Positions 41,919 through 50,445 of a DNA stretch of 64,000 nucleotides are shown here, one piece after another. The stretch is from JBEKHT01 sp049516595 (GTDB taxonomy: Bacteria > Chloroflexota > Anaerolineae > Anaerolineales > RBG-16-64-43). The notes below the pieces were generated by a model. It was not told the DNA's origin and did no database searches. It saw only the letters and a program-made list of their open reading frames with translations. Each line of letters opens with the position of its first letter. Within the stretch, counting starts at the first letter, position 1. The position numbers were made by a program, and so were the translations under genes. The DNA lies in assembly GCA_049516595.1 (NCBI GenBank), contig JBEKSY010000004.1:1-64000 (forward strand). The letters run 5' to 3'.

Positions 41919-43588
41919 GGGGCGGGCAGGATTCGATAAATCTTCAGCGGCTCGCCCTGGGGTCCCCCCTCAACTTCGGTTTCTTCCACCAGGCGGGGCT
42001 CCTTGCGAGTGCCCTCAAAGATGGGGACCAGCCCGGACGGGGCATTGGCATCCAGGAGAAGATAACGGGCCTGGTACCGATCGGCTGCCGCCAGGGCCGT
42101 GGTCTCATCCCCATCCGGCACCACGACGGAGGACAGTCCCGTGCGATAGTAGAAACACGGCGGGTTGTTCACCATGACCCGGGATCCGGCGGGGGCATGC
42201 AGCCTGAGCCAGTCTCCCGCCGCAGAGTAATCATCATCCAGATGAGACCAGGCCGGAGACCCGGGACTCGTCCCGACGACGCTTCTTTGAAAGGAGACAC
42301 CCGTAACCGCTGCGGCAACCAAGACCGCGCCGACGGAGAAGCTGAGGCGGGCGCGAGCCATGTTCCAGCCACGGATCCCCCCCAGCCACCCCACGGTCCG
42401 CTCCACCCCCACCGAGGCCCCCAGGGCGAAGGTTGGCAAGAGGGCCACGCCCGAATGAAGGTAGCCCCCGCGAGCGCCGGACCATGGGAACAAGACCGTC
42501 ATGACGGCGAAAAGCATCGCAGCGTAGAGCACCGCGCAGCGCACGACGGCCTGGTCCCTGAGCTGGACCAGGCCGATGACCACGAAGGGGAATAGGACAA
42601 TCCAGCCCTGAGCGAAGAAGAGGGTCTGGAGATTCCAGCCCAGAGCCTGCCACCTCGCCTCCAGAATCGACACGGCACCGCTCGAGAGAAACCTTCCCGG
42701 CGTGAGTTCCGATCCCGGAAAGTGAAAAAGGTCGTCATAGCGGATCAGCCAGAGGGTTCGGAACCCCGAGGCAGGGAGCAGGTTCCCGAAGGATGCAATG
42801 TTTCTGGAATACCAAAAGGCCGTCACGACCAGATAGGCGATCAGGACGAGGCCGACTCGTCCGGCCGTGGAGGCGAGCTTGTTGCAGAACGCTCTGGCTC
42901 GCACGTTTCGCGGGGTCGGCGATTGGGCCTCTGTCATGGATCCTTCACCCCTCGGCCACGTCAGGGCGCCGGCCACCAAAGCATACCCGACCAGGATGAG
43001 CGCGTCTGCCCGTGCCAAGTGGGCCAACCCCCCCAGGGCTCCAAGCAAGAGAAGAAGGAGGGGCCTGCGCGTGGTCACGGCCTCGACCAGGACGAGGAAA
43101 AAAAGGACCCCCAACATCGCGTAGGGGGCGACAGAGTCTGTGTTGGCCATGTAGATCGCATAGAAGCAAGGGAAGGCCATCAGGAAGCCTGCGACGACGG
43201 AAACTCGGCGATTCCGCGTGATGCGCATCGCCATCAGCGCGGTGCTTAGAGGTAGCAAGGCTCCGATCAGCCAAAAGGGGAGCTGGGCGCCTCGGAACCC
43301 ATTGGAGATAACTAGGCTTCCCAGAGCGACGAGCAAGGAAGGCAGAGGCATCCAGTAGGTGTGACTGAGATGCGGAATGCCCTGCGGGTCATCCAGGTAG
43401 TTCCACAGATAGGGGTCTTGCAACCCGGACCCATGCGTGAGGGAGCGGCCTGCGTTAAAGGAATAGCAGGCATCCATATAGCCCGGCTGCTGGAGGAAGA
43501 ATGCCTCTACCCCAACCACCAGGAGACCGGCCAGGAGCAGGATCCCACCCCACTTGAGTCCAAGGTTTGAGTCGGTGGTGGGGATCAC
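41915..43588 (-). CDS. Polytopic GT-C-like membrane protein 2
   Basis: About 557 residues from the GTG at 43588, which has GGAGA upstream; a TTG at 43645 without a ribosome site would add 19 residues. Nine to eleven transmembrane helices. After the first helix comes QQPGYMDACYSFNAGRSLTHG, a probable catalytic loop with D/E residues. A C-terminal soluble part (HAPAGSRVMVNNPPCFYYRTG) resembles the end of its neighbour. The protein overlaps the 40410-41918 gene by 4 bases. Function inferred as a lipid-sugar-dependent glycosyltransferase; no substrate can be named. Confidence 0.68.
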   Translation of the reverse strand: MIPTTDSNLGLKWGGILLLAGLLVVGVEAFFLQQPGYMDACYSFNAGRSLTHGSGLQDPYLWNYLDDPQGIPHLSHTYWMPLPSLLVALGSLVISNGFRGAQLPFWLIGALLPLSTALMAMRITRNRRVSVVAGFLMAFPCFYAIYMANTDSVAPYAMLGVLFFLVLVEAVTTRRPLLLLLLGALGGLAHLARADALILVGYALVAGALTWPRGEGSMTEAQSPTPRNVRARAFCNKLASTAGRVGLVLIAYLVVTAFWYSRNIASFGNLLPASGFRTLWLIRYDDLFHFPGSELTPGRFLSSGAVSILEARWQALGWNLQTLFFAQGWIVLFPFVVIGLVQLRDQAVVRCAVLYAAMLFAVMTVLFPWSGARGGYLHSGVALLPTFALGASVGVERTVGWLGGIRGWNMARARLSFSVGAVLVAAAVTGVSFQRSVVGTSPGSPAWSHLDDDYSAAGDWLRLHAPAGSRVMVNNPPCFYYRTGLSSVVVPDGDETTALAAADRYQARYLLLDANAPSGLVPIFEGTRKEPRLVEETEVEGGPQGEPLKIYRILPAP

Positions 43589-43682
43589 GCCGAGCGCTTC
43601 TTCTCCCAGGGTATCCCCCGCGGGCGGCCCCCCAGGAAGGGACAACGGGCCTGCGGACCGCGAGCACGATTGGCAATCAGGT

Positions 43683-45122
43683 TCATGAAGGCCTCCGGAG
43701 AAGGACAGAGGTCGAATCCTGATAGAGGGTCGTCCATCCCATCTCTTGTGCGACTGGAACGATGGGTGAGCCCGGCTCGATGAGGATCATGGTGACCCCC
43801 CATCGGTCGAGGATCTTCTGCCAGCCCGGGGCGGCGTCGGCGACGCTCAGGTAGTCGGCCAGAAGGCTGTCCGTGTACAGGTCGGTGCGCCCATCCACGA
43901 AGACCGGGTAGCTCGGGAGCGTCCAAATCAGGTAGCCGCCCCAATTGTAGGAGTTGAACAGCCGGCCCAATCCAGGCCGGGTGGACAGGAAATCAACGGC
44001 GCCCACGGGCGCCTGCAGGGCAACCTCAGACTGATTCACCTTGGTCTGCGCCGAGAGATAAAACTTGGCCCCAGCCGCGGCCACGGCTAATGCGAGAATA
44101 GCCCAGTTGACTGCCCATTGGCTCCGGTACCGCTCACCTCCCTTGCCCCACTCCGGAAAGCGGTTTTCCAAAAGGGCTTGCCCGTGACGAACGATGACGG
44201 CAGGTGCCACGAGGGCGAACAGGGCCACATTCCTCCCGGCCAGAAACCCCATGTAGCCGAAGGTCGCCACCAGAAGGAACTCACTCGCCTGCATCCGTAT
44301 TCCCGAGAAGCCAACGGCGGCTAGGGTGAGGAAAAGGAGCCACAGGAAGGGCTGGGCCTCTTTGAGATGGAAATTGGGCGACTGCCATTCCTGGATGAAG
44401 TCCTGGAGAACCTTGATTGAGACCGTCTTGAAGGGGTAGAGGAGCATCTCGTACCCGAACGGATTCAGGCCAACGGCAATCACGCAGGCCGCTGTGATGC
44501 CCGCCAGCCAGACAAGTTTTCTTCTTTTCTCGGCTCGCCGCTCCTTTGGAGAGGTAATCACTTCGGTGCCCTCCGCCAGGACAACCAGGCCGAGGAGAAT
44601 GAACCCGATCGCGAAACCGCCGTGCAGGTTGACCCAGAGCGCCATGAGCGGCGGAAGAATCCAAAGCCGGTTAACGGAGCGGTCCTGGTATTCTCGCAGA
44701 ACCCACAGGAAGGCACCGGTCAAAGCAAAGGATAGAAGCTGGGGTCGCGCGGACCAATAGACCCCCGAGGAAACCGCCGCCAGGATAAGGACAAACGCGA
44801 GGAGGAAGCTGTCCCCGCGCAGCAATAGAAAGACAAAGAAAAAAGCCAGGGTTACCAGCGCGGCCGCATAGAGATTGAGCGCGGCGAAGCCGCCGAGCTC
44901 GAACAACCCGAAAAGCAGAACTTGCGCGAGCCATCCTGGATAATGCCAGGCGGCGCCTGCCCGAGTGTAGGAAAAGAGGTCCTCCCGGAGAATCGCCCCA
45001 TGCCCGACAATCCATTGTCCCGCCCGCAAGTGCCACCATGTATCCGGATCCACCGAGACCCGGCTGGCCATGGCGAAGATCGCCACGAAGGCCAGGACTA
45101 GGACCAGTCTGCGCGTGGTCAA
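43683..45122 (-). CDS. Polytopic membrane protein 3, GT-C-like
   Basis: 479 residues from a TTG at 45122 with GGAG 7 bases upstream. About ten transmembrane helices. Acidic loop after helix 1: SVDPDTWWHLRAGQWI, where D-x-D-x-W-W-H resembles catalytic loops of GT-C proteins. A C-terminal soluble domain follows the last helix (FNSYNWGGYLIWTLP, VFVDGRTDLY). The three genes 40410-45122 run in the same direction, likely one envelope-glycan operon. Family assignment is by topology and loop motif; the sugar is unknown. Confidence 0.65.
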   Translation of the reverse strand: MTTRRLVLVLAFVAIFAMASRVSVDPDTWWHLRAGQWIVGHGAILREDLFSYTRAGAAWHYPGWLAQVLLFGLFELGGFAALNLYAAALVTLAFFFVFLLLRGDSFLLAFVLILAAVSSGVYWSARPQLLSFALTGAFLWVLREYQDRSVNRLWILPPLMALWVNLHGGFAIGFILLGLVVLAEGTEVITSPKERRAEKRRKLVWLAGITAACVIAVGLNPFGYEMLLYPFKTVSIKVLQDFIQEWQSPNFHLKEAQPFLWLLFLTLAAVGFSGIRMQASEFLLVATFGYMGFLAGRNVALFALVAPAVIVRHGQALLENRFPEWGKGGERYRSQWAVNWAILALAVAAAGAKFYLSAQTKVNQSEVALQAPVGAVDFLSTRPGLGRLFNSYNWGGYLIWTLPSYPVFVDGRTDLYTDSLLADYLSVADAAPGWQKILDRWGVTMILIEPGSPIVPVAQEMGWTTLYQDSTSVLLRRPS

Positions 45123-45164
45123 CGGAAGTCTCCGAGGAGGGCGAGCTGAGATCGAGTGGGAGTG

Positions 45165-45193
45165 AAAAAAACGGCCCAGACGAACCGGGCCTT
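45165..45193 (-). terminator. Terminator after the PDWL-repeat TPR gene
   Basis: Minus strand: GGCCC, 9-nt loop, GGGCC, then G and seven T. About 40 bases after the stop of 45235-48303. Confidence 0.8.
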
Positions 45194-45234
45194 TCGGTGG
45201 ATCTCAAAGCTAAAGCGAATCAACAGGGCTTGGA

Positions 45235-48200
45235 TCAGATGGTCTCCAGCGCCATTACGTAGGCCTCGTACGCTCTCTGCAGCCGACCCACCTTGCCGCT
45301 CGCATCTCCCAGTAATTGCCAGAGAGCCGAGGCATCCGGAAAATCGCTCACGGCTTGCTCAAGATCGTCAGCAATCTCCCTCGCATTGCGACCGGATTCG
45401 AGCAGCTTCTGATAGGCGGCCGCGGCATCCTCTGCGCGCGATTCCTCCAGGCACTTTCGGCCCTGAGCAAGCAGGAGCGCAGCTTCCTCTTTGGTCAGCC
45501 TTCGGGACTCCTTTTTCGGGACCGGCGGAACCTTGGGAGCGGGCGCCCGGAGCAGCTCTTGGCGACCGGGCACGACTTGTTCGGGAGCAGGAGCGGCGAC
45601 GGGTTCCACGACCGGGATCCATTCGGGGCGCTCCGCTGGTGCAGCCGCGGGTTCTTCGTTCATCGGTGGGACGAACGCGCTCGGCGCGGGCCCTGGTTCG
45701 AGCTTCCCCTCCACAGCGGGCGTGAGGTGGGTTTCCTTCGCCAGCCCCGCTGTTGAGGCGGGCAGGACCGGAGCCAGCTTGGGCTTGGTCGGGGGAACTT
45801 CTTGCTCCTCGGCTGGAGCTTGGGTCAATTGGACCTCAGGCGCCGGGGGTTGGGCAGGTTGGGACTCCTGCGCGGGCAGCACCGAAGACAACTCGCCCTC
45901 CGCGAGGCCCAAAGCCGTCCGCAGCCAATCGGGAGGCGCCTGCTCCCCGGCCTTTTCGATTCTTGGAGTCGCCTCAGGAAATACCGGTCCCGCCTCAGCT
46001 GTTGGTCCCACCTCCTCAATTTCCGCCTGATCCCGCTTGGCTTCGGCCTCCACCGGCGGCCTCAACCACTCTGGCAGATCCTCCGCCTCGGGCGCGGGCT
46101 CCGCTTCCTCCTCGGTCCCCGGACGCGGACCCAGCCTCTCCCCCAGCCACTTGGAGATGGTGTCACTTGCGCCGGGTTGTCTCGAGTCAAGCCAGGAGGG
46201 GAGCTCGCCAGTGCCCGTCTCCGGCTCCGGTGGCGTCGCTTCCTCCGCGACGGAAGAGGCCTCCGTGGCAATCCTCTTGAGCCAATCGGGGATCTCCCCT
46301 TGCGGAGTAGCGGTCTCCTGCTCGCCCGAGGCGGACTTGGCCACCTGGGCGGGCGCTGAACCAAGCCATTCGGGAAGCTCTGTCTCTTTCTCCTTGGACG
46401 GCTCGACAACAGGGACAGCCATACCCTTCTGCTTGGCCAAGTCCGTGGGCTCGCTGGTCTTCTGCTCCTCTTTGGTAACCTCCGTTCGCAACCAATCTGG
46501 CACCGGGGTTTCGCCGGGGACACTTGCGGGACGGGCCAATTCGGCCTCGAGCCAATCGGGGAGCTCTGTCGCGGGCACCGCCGGCGGCACCTCGCCCGTT
46601 AACACGGGCCCAGGGCCCTCGGCGGCCTCCGAAAGCAAAGAGCCGTCCACGCCGGCCACCTTCAACCAGGATGGGGTCTCGCCACCAGAAGGAGGGGGCG
46701 CTTCGCCAGGGTAGACCACGTTCTTCCCCTGGTCCGCGGGGGCAATCTCCTGTGCCGTTATGCCCGGGGCCTCCCGCAGTTCCGCCTCTAGCCACTCAGG
46801 GAGCTTCTCCTTGGCGTCCGTTTTGCCCGCAGCGGCCAAGTCGAAGGGAGAAACGACCGGCTCTGCTCCCATCTGGGGGAACCAATCCAAGCCGCCCTCT
46901 GGCCTGAGCGGCGCCTCTTCGCCAGAGGGACGCTCTGACGAAATCTCCGGGTATTCTTCCGTTGTTTGGCCCGGCTCCGGCGCCTCTCCTCTTAGCCAGT
47001 CGGGTAATGCCTGGGCTGGCTCCGCCGGCTGGGCCGCCTCTCCTTCCGGCTTGAGCCATTCCGGCAAGCCCTCCCCTGCCCGGGTTAGGCTCGCTTCTCC
47101 TCCCACCGCCTTCAACCAGTCGGCAAAATCGCCGGTGGGTTCTTCCTTCTTGGGACTCTCAGGCTTCAACCAGTCGGAGGGGCTGGGCGGGGCTGGAGGC
47201 GCCCCCTCCGAAGCGGATCCCGGTTTCAGCCAGTCGGGGAGTTCCTGGCCCATCCGCGCAAGCGCCGCTTCTGGCTCCTCAGGACCCAGCAGCTGCTCCG
47301 CCTGCATGCCGGATGCGCCTGGAATTTCTGCCGCCGCCTCCCCAAGCCAGTCCGGCGGGTGGAATGGGCTCTCCTCGGCTTCCGCGCCGAAAGCACTCGG
47401 CGCCTCCGCCGGCAAAGGCCTACTCGGTTCCAGCCATTCTGGGATTTCGACCTTGCCAGGCTCTTGCTTCTTTAGCCCGAGACCCTCGGCCCAACCGGGA
47501 GGCGGCCCCCTCTGCTCCTGAAGCGGAGGTGTCCACGACAGCCGCTCCACCAGAACCGCACCGGCTGGGACATCCGGCATCCTGCCATCATCGGTGGGCG
47601 GGCGCACACCTACATACGGGTCAAGGGCAGCGAGGCGACGGAAGACGTCCTGCGCTTCCTGCTTGCGCCCCGTCTTCCATAGGATTCGAGCGAGGATTTG
47701 ATTCGCCTCCAGACAGAAAGGAAGCTTATCCAGGAGCCGGTTGCAGACCTCGGCACCCTCGGCGAGCTTTCCCATCTGCCAGTAGGCGTTGGCAAGGACC
47801 ACCAGGAGGTCGGGGCGATCGGGATCTTCAGCGAGGGCGGAGTTCACCTCCGCGGCAGCCTGAGCGTCCAGCCGCCCTTTCAGGTACATGCGGGCCAGAG
47901 AGGCCCGGGTCATGCGCAGTCGTGACGGCTCGACGCCGTCCCGCAGACCTCGCAAGCGCCGCACTTCTTGTTGGACCGTCGGGTTGGAGGGATTGACCTC
48001 AAACGCCCGCTCCATGTGCCATATGGCCGTATCCAAATTCCCGGCATCCTCACCCATAATGGCCATGGCGACATGGGAAAGGAAGTCATCCGGAATGGCG
48101 GATAGGACCCGCTGAAAGACGTCTGCGGCTTCAGCGTGCCGGCCCTGCTCTAGGTAGGCTTTGCCCAGGAGTCGGTAGATTTCTACGTGCTTGGGAAAGC

Positions 48201-48303
48201 GAGCGAGGATGTTCTGACAATGGGCGACAGCCTCGTCAAAGTGCCCATGATCGATCATCTCCTGGATATCTTGCTCGTAGGCGCGCAGCGATATCTCGGC
48301 CAT
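45235..48303 (-). CDS. TPR protein with about 18 PDWL-type short motifs
   Basis: 1022 residues from the ATG at 48303 (GAGG ribosome site). The N-terminal 240 residues carry tetratricopeptide repeats (AVAHCQNILARFPKHVEIYRLLGKAYLEQGRHAEAADVFQRVL and following). Residues from about 285 to 900 are low-complexity, Glu/Pro/Ala-rich and contain about 18 copies of the short motif [L/I/V/P]P-[D/E]-W-L, spaced 20-45 residues apart. The C-terminal 100 residues return to helical TPR-like repeats (RKCLEESRAEDAAAAYQKLL). No signal peptide, so cytoplasmic or scaffold-like. The repeats look like short linear binding motifs for one partner (inference). Function unknown; next to GT-C genes but with its own terminator. 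Confidence 0.8.
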   Translation of the reverse strand: MAEISLRAYEQDIQEMIDHGHFDEAVAHCQNILARFPKHVEIYRLLGKAYLEQGRHAEAADVFQRVLSAIPDDFLSHVAMAIMGEDAGNLDTAIWHMERAFEVNPSNPTVQQEVRRLRGLRDGVEPSRLRMTRASLARMYLKGRLDAQAAAEVNSALAEDPDRPDLLVVLANAYWQMGKLAEGAEVCNRLLDKLPFCLEANQILARILWKTGRKQEAQDVFRRLAALDPYVGVRPPTDDGRMPDVPAGAVLVERLSWTPPLQEQRGPPPGWAEGLGLKKQEPGKVEIPEWLEPSRPLPAEAPSAFGAEAEESPFHPPDWLGEAAAEIPGASGMQAEQLLGPEEPEAALARMGQELPDWLKPGSASEGAPPAPPSPSDWLKPESPKKEEPTGDFADWLKAVGGEASLTRAGEGLPEWLKPEGEAAQPAEPAQALPDWLRGEAPEPGQTTEEYPEISSERPSGEEAPLRPEGGLDWFPQMGAEPVVSPFDLAAAGKTDAKEKLPEWLEAELREAPGITAQEIAPADQGKNVVYPGEAPPPSGGETPSWLKVAGVDGSLLSEAAEGPGPVLTGEVPPAVPATELPDWLEAELARPASVPGETPVPDWLRTEVTKEEQKTSEPTDLAKQKGMAVPVVEPSKEKETELPEWLGSAPAQVAKSASGEQETATPQGEIPDWLKRIATEASSVAEEATPPEPETGTGELPSWLDSRQPGASDTISKWLGERLGPRPGTEEEAEPAPEAEDLPEWLRPPVEAEAKRDQAEIEEVGPTAEAGPVFPEATPRIEKAGEQAPPDWLRTALGLAEGELSSVLPAQESQPAQPPAPEVQLTQAPAEEQEVPPTKPKLAPVLPASTAGLAKETHLTPAVEGKLEPGPAPSAFVPPMNEEPAAAPAERPEWIPVVEPVAAPAPEQVVPGRQELLRAPAPKVPPVPKKESRRLTKEEAALLLAQGRKCLEESRAEDAAAAYQKLLESGRNAREIADDLEQAVSDFPDASALWQLLGDASGKVGRLQRAYEAYVMALETI

Positions 48304-48374
48304 CGCCAATCCTCATCAAAGTATGCACCATCTCATTCGAAACTGCAACTGCCGGGGAAAGATTGAGCCCCAGA

Positions 48375-49388
48375 TCACAATCGGTGAAGCCTGCGAACTC
48401 TTTCGATCTGGGCACCCACCTCCAGCGGCGAAGTCCGAGCGGGGCCATAGGGGTCCTGTGGACAGGCCTCGTCCGCCAGCGCGCAGAGAACCGCAAGGCA
48501 GTTGATCGCCAGAGCGCTCGGATCATAGCCCCCCTCCAGGACGAACACAACTCGCCCATGGCACAGTTCTTCTGCCAGGGCCACCAGACCCAGGGTGAGT
48601 TCATAGAACCCCCGGGTGGTCACGGCCAGCGAGGTCAACGGATCCATCCAGTGGCCATCGAACCCGGCGGAAACAAATAGCATCTGCGGTCGGAAGGCCC
48701 GCGCCTGTGGCACGACGAGCTGCTCATAGGCGAGTCCAAATGCCCCGTCCCCGGCGTAGGCAGGAAAGGGAACATTGATAATCCGTCCGCGGGCATGTGG
48801 GGCCTCGTCCTCGAAGCCGCTTCCAGGATAGATCCCTCCCTGGTGGGTTGAGAAGTAGGCCACCCTCGGCTCCGCCCAGAAGGCATGCTCGGTGCCATTC
48901 CCGTGATGGGCATCAAAATCTACGACGAGAGCCGAAGAGATCCCTTTTGCCAGGACGTCGCGAACGGCAATGGCCACGTTGTTGAAAAGGCAAAAACCCA
49001 TGGGACGATCGGGCTCAGCATGGTGCCCCGGCGGGCGAACCAGCGCGAATCCCCGGCTGGCATCCCCATGCAGGATCGCACTCGAGCAGGCCAGTGTTCC
49101 CCCTGCGGCCATGAGCGCGGAGTGAAAAGACTCTCGGGAGACATAGGTGGGCGCTCCGTCGATGATCGCCGGAGCCCGCCGGCATGCGGCCCGCAAGTCC
49201 TCGAGCATCTCGTCGCGATGAACGGCTCGAACCGAATCGAGCGAGGCCTCCTGGGGATCGATCCAGCTGATCTTCGAGGCGATCGGTGAGGCCTGGATCT
49301 CCTTGAAAGAGCGGAATCGTTCGGGGGACTCGGGGTGATCCGGATCGCGGTGTTCGGGCGAAAGCACTAGGCTGCAGGCGATGGGCAT
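48375..49388 (-). CDS. Histone-deacetylase-fold amidohydrolase (acetylpolyamine/acetoin-utilisation type)
   Basis: 337 residues from the ATG at 49388 with AAGGA 5-6 bases upstream. Zn-dependent deacetylase fold: LVRPPGHHAEP with the catalytic His pair, GFCLFNNVAIA, zinc site VVDFDAHHGNGT (Asp, His), then SAGFDGHWMDPL (second Asp) and LEGGYDPSAL. Bacterial members deacetylate polyamines or unknown acylated substrates; some were named AcuC. Promoter TATAAT is at 49427-49432. Substrate unknown. Confidence 0.9.
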   Translation of the reverse strand: MPIACSLVLSPEHRDPDHPESPERFRSFKEIQASPIASKISWIDPQEASLDSVRAVHRDEMLEDLRAACRRAPAIIDGAPTYVSRESFHSALMAAGGTLACSSAILHGDASRGFALVRPPGHHAEPDRPMGFCLFNNVAIAVRDVLAKGISSALVVDFDAHHGNGTEHAFWAEPRVAYFSTHQGGIYPGSGFEDEAPHARGRIINVPFPAYAGDGAFGLAYEQLVVPQARAFRPQMLFVSAGFDGHWMDPLTSLAVTTRGFYELTLGLVALAEELCHGRVVFVLEGGYDPSALAINCLAVLCALADEACPQDPYGPARTSPLEVGAQIERVRRLHRL

Positions 49389-49426
49389 CGAATCCTTCGC
49401 AGGCGACCAGGTGGCCACCCAATTGG

Positions 49427-49432
49427 ATTATA
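49427..49432 (-). promoter_or_regulatory. -10 box of the deacetylase gene
   Basis: Minus-strand TATAAT, 38 bases before the ATG. A hairpin CCCAGCC/GGCTGGG at 49443-49464 lies just upstream. Confidence 0.5.
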
Positions 49433-49688
49433 CAGGCAGTCACCCAGCCAGCCTCGCGGCTGGGCGGGATGGTATCGACTGGGCTGGACACGGGCAAGTT
49501 CATCCCCCGGGACCCGCAAGGTAGGCCTTCTCAAGATTCTGGCGGACAGCCGAGTCTAGCCCCCTTGTCGGTCTCGGATAGAATCACCCGACGGTGCGGA
49601 CGGGCATCCAAGGCGATCCTGAGGGGATCGCCTCCCTTGTTCTCCCGAAGGCCGTCGCCCAGGGATTCCAGCCCCTCAGGTCCTGGAT
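49433..49688. other. Divergent intergenic region before the F420-type gene
   Basis: Only the inverted repeat CCCAGCC/GGCTGGG at 49443-49464 stands out. No -10/-35 pair for the plus-strand gene is evident. Confidence 0.35.
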
Positions 49689-50210
49689 ATGGGGAATGCT
49701 TCGGACGACCCTGCATTGGTCCGTCTGAGACCGCGAAAGCCTCCTTTCCTCATTCGCCGGCTTCTCCGGATTCCCGTTCTCCTTCACCGCCTAGGGCTGG
49801 GTCCAGTCTTCGGGCAAAGGTTCCTGCTCCTCGTTCACCGAGGTCGGCGCACGGGACGGAGGCGTTACGCTCTGTTGATTGTCCTGCACTACGACCGGCC
49901 TTCGGCTGAGGCCATGGTCGTGGCTGCGCGAGGGTCCCAAACGAACTGGCTGAGGAATGTGGTTGCGGGTGGAGCTGTAGAGGCTCGTATCGGCCGCAGA
50001 CGATTTGAGCCCGCCCTCCGCCTCCCGGAAGAAGAGGAGACTTACCTGCGGCTCGAAGAGCTCCAACTCAAGAATCGGTGGATCGTGCGCCTGCTTTCCC
50101 GATTTGCCAGACTCCCTCACGATGGAAGCAAGGCATCTCTTCACCGACTGGCGGCCGTGTTCCGCAGGGCCGCCTTCCGCCCAAGAAATGGTTCAGGCAT
50201 CGAACCCTGA
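49689..50210 (+). CDS. Nitroreductase-family, deazaflavin (F420)-dependent oxidoreductase-like protein
   Basis: 173 residues. The split-barrel DUF385 pattern is visible: RFLLLVHRGRRTGRRRYALLIVLHY and VVAARGSQTNWLRNVVAGGAVEARIGRRR, which in family members form the F420 or FMN binding sites. Such proteins reduce nitro compounds or quinones using F420H2. The start ATG at 49689 is chosen for lack of a better one; the first 18 residues may be trimmed. It is single-copy, on the strand opposite to its neighbours. Cofactor biosynthesis genes are not in the window. Confidence 0.8.
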   Translation: MGNASDDPALVRLRPRKPPFLIRRLLRIPVLLHRLGLGPVFGQRFLLLVHRGRRTGRRRYALLIVLHYDRPSAEAMVVAARGSQTNWLRNVVAGGAVEARIGRRRFEPALRLPEEEETYLRLEELQLKNRWIVRLLSRFARLPHDGSKASLHRLAAVFRRAAFRPRNGSGIEP

Positions 50211-50382
50211 TCGGGACAGGGTGGCCTATGCCAAACCGGTCCGCTGACAACACATCTTGCCGAGGAGGGTTCAGCAGGTCTTGCTCTGCACCCCGGGTGG
50301 GGACGGGAGGTTTGTGAAGAGGAATCGGCCGACCTCCCCGATCTCCAGGTGGCTCAATCCCGGATTCGATCGACGCCGTCAG

Positions 50383-50418
50383 GAGAATCGGCCCGGGAAG
50401 ATACCCGGGCCGATTCTC
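50383..50418. terminator. Long GC-rich hairpin between the F420-type gene and hppA
   Basis: GAGAATCGGCCCGGG, loop AAGATA, CCCGGGCCGATTCTC: a perfect 15-bp stem 28 bases beyond the hppA stop. It could stop transcription from either side, but no T-run follows on either strand. Confidence 0.55.
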
Positions 50419-50445
50419 ACCTCGCTTCCAGCCTCGACGGGGCTT

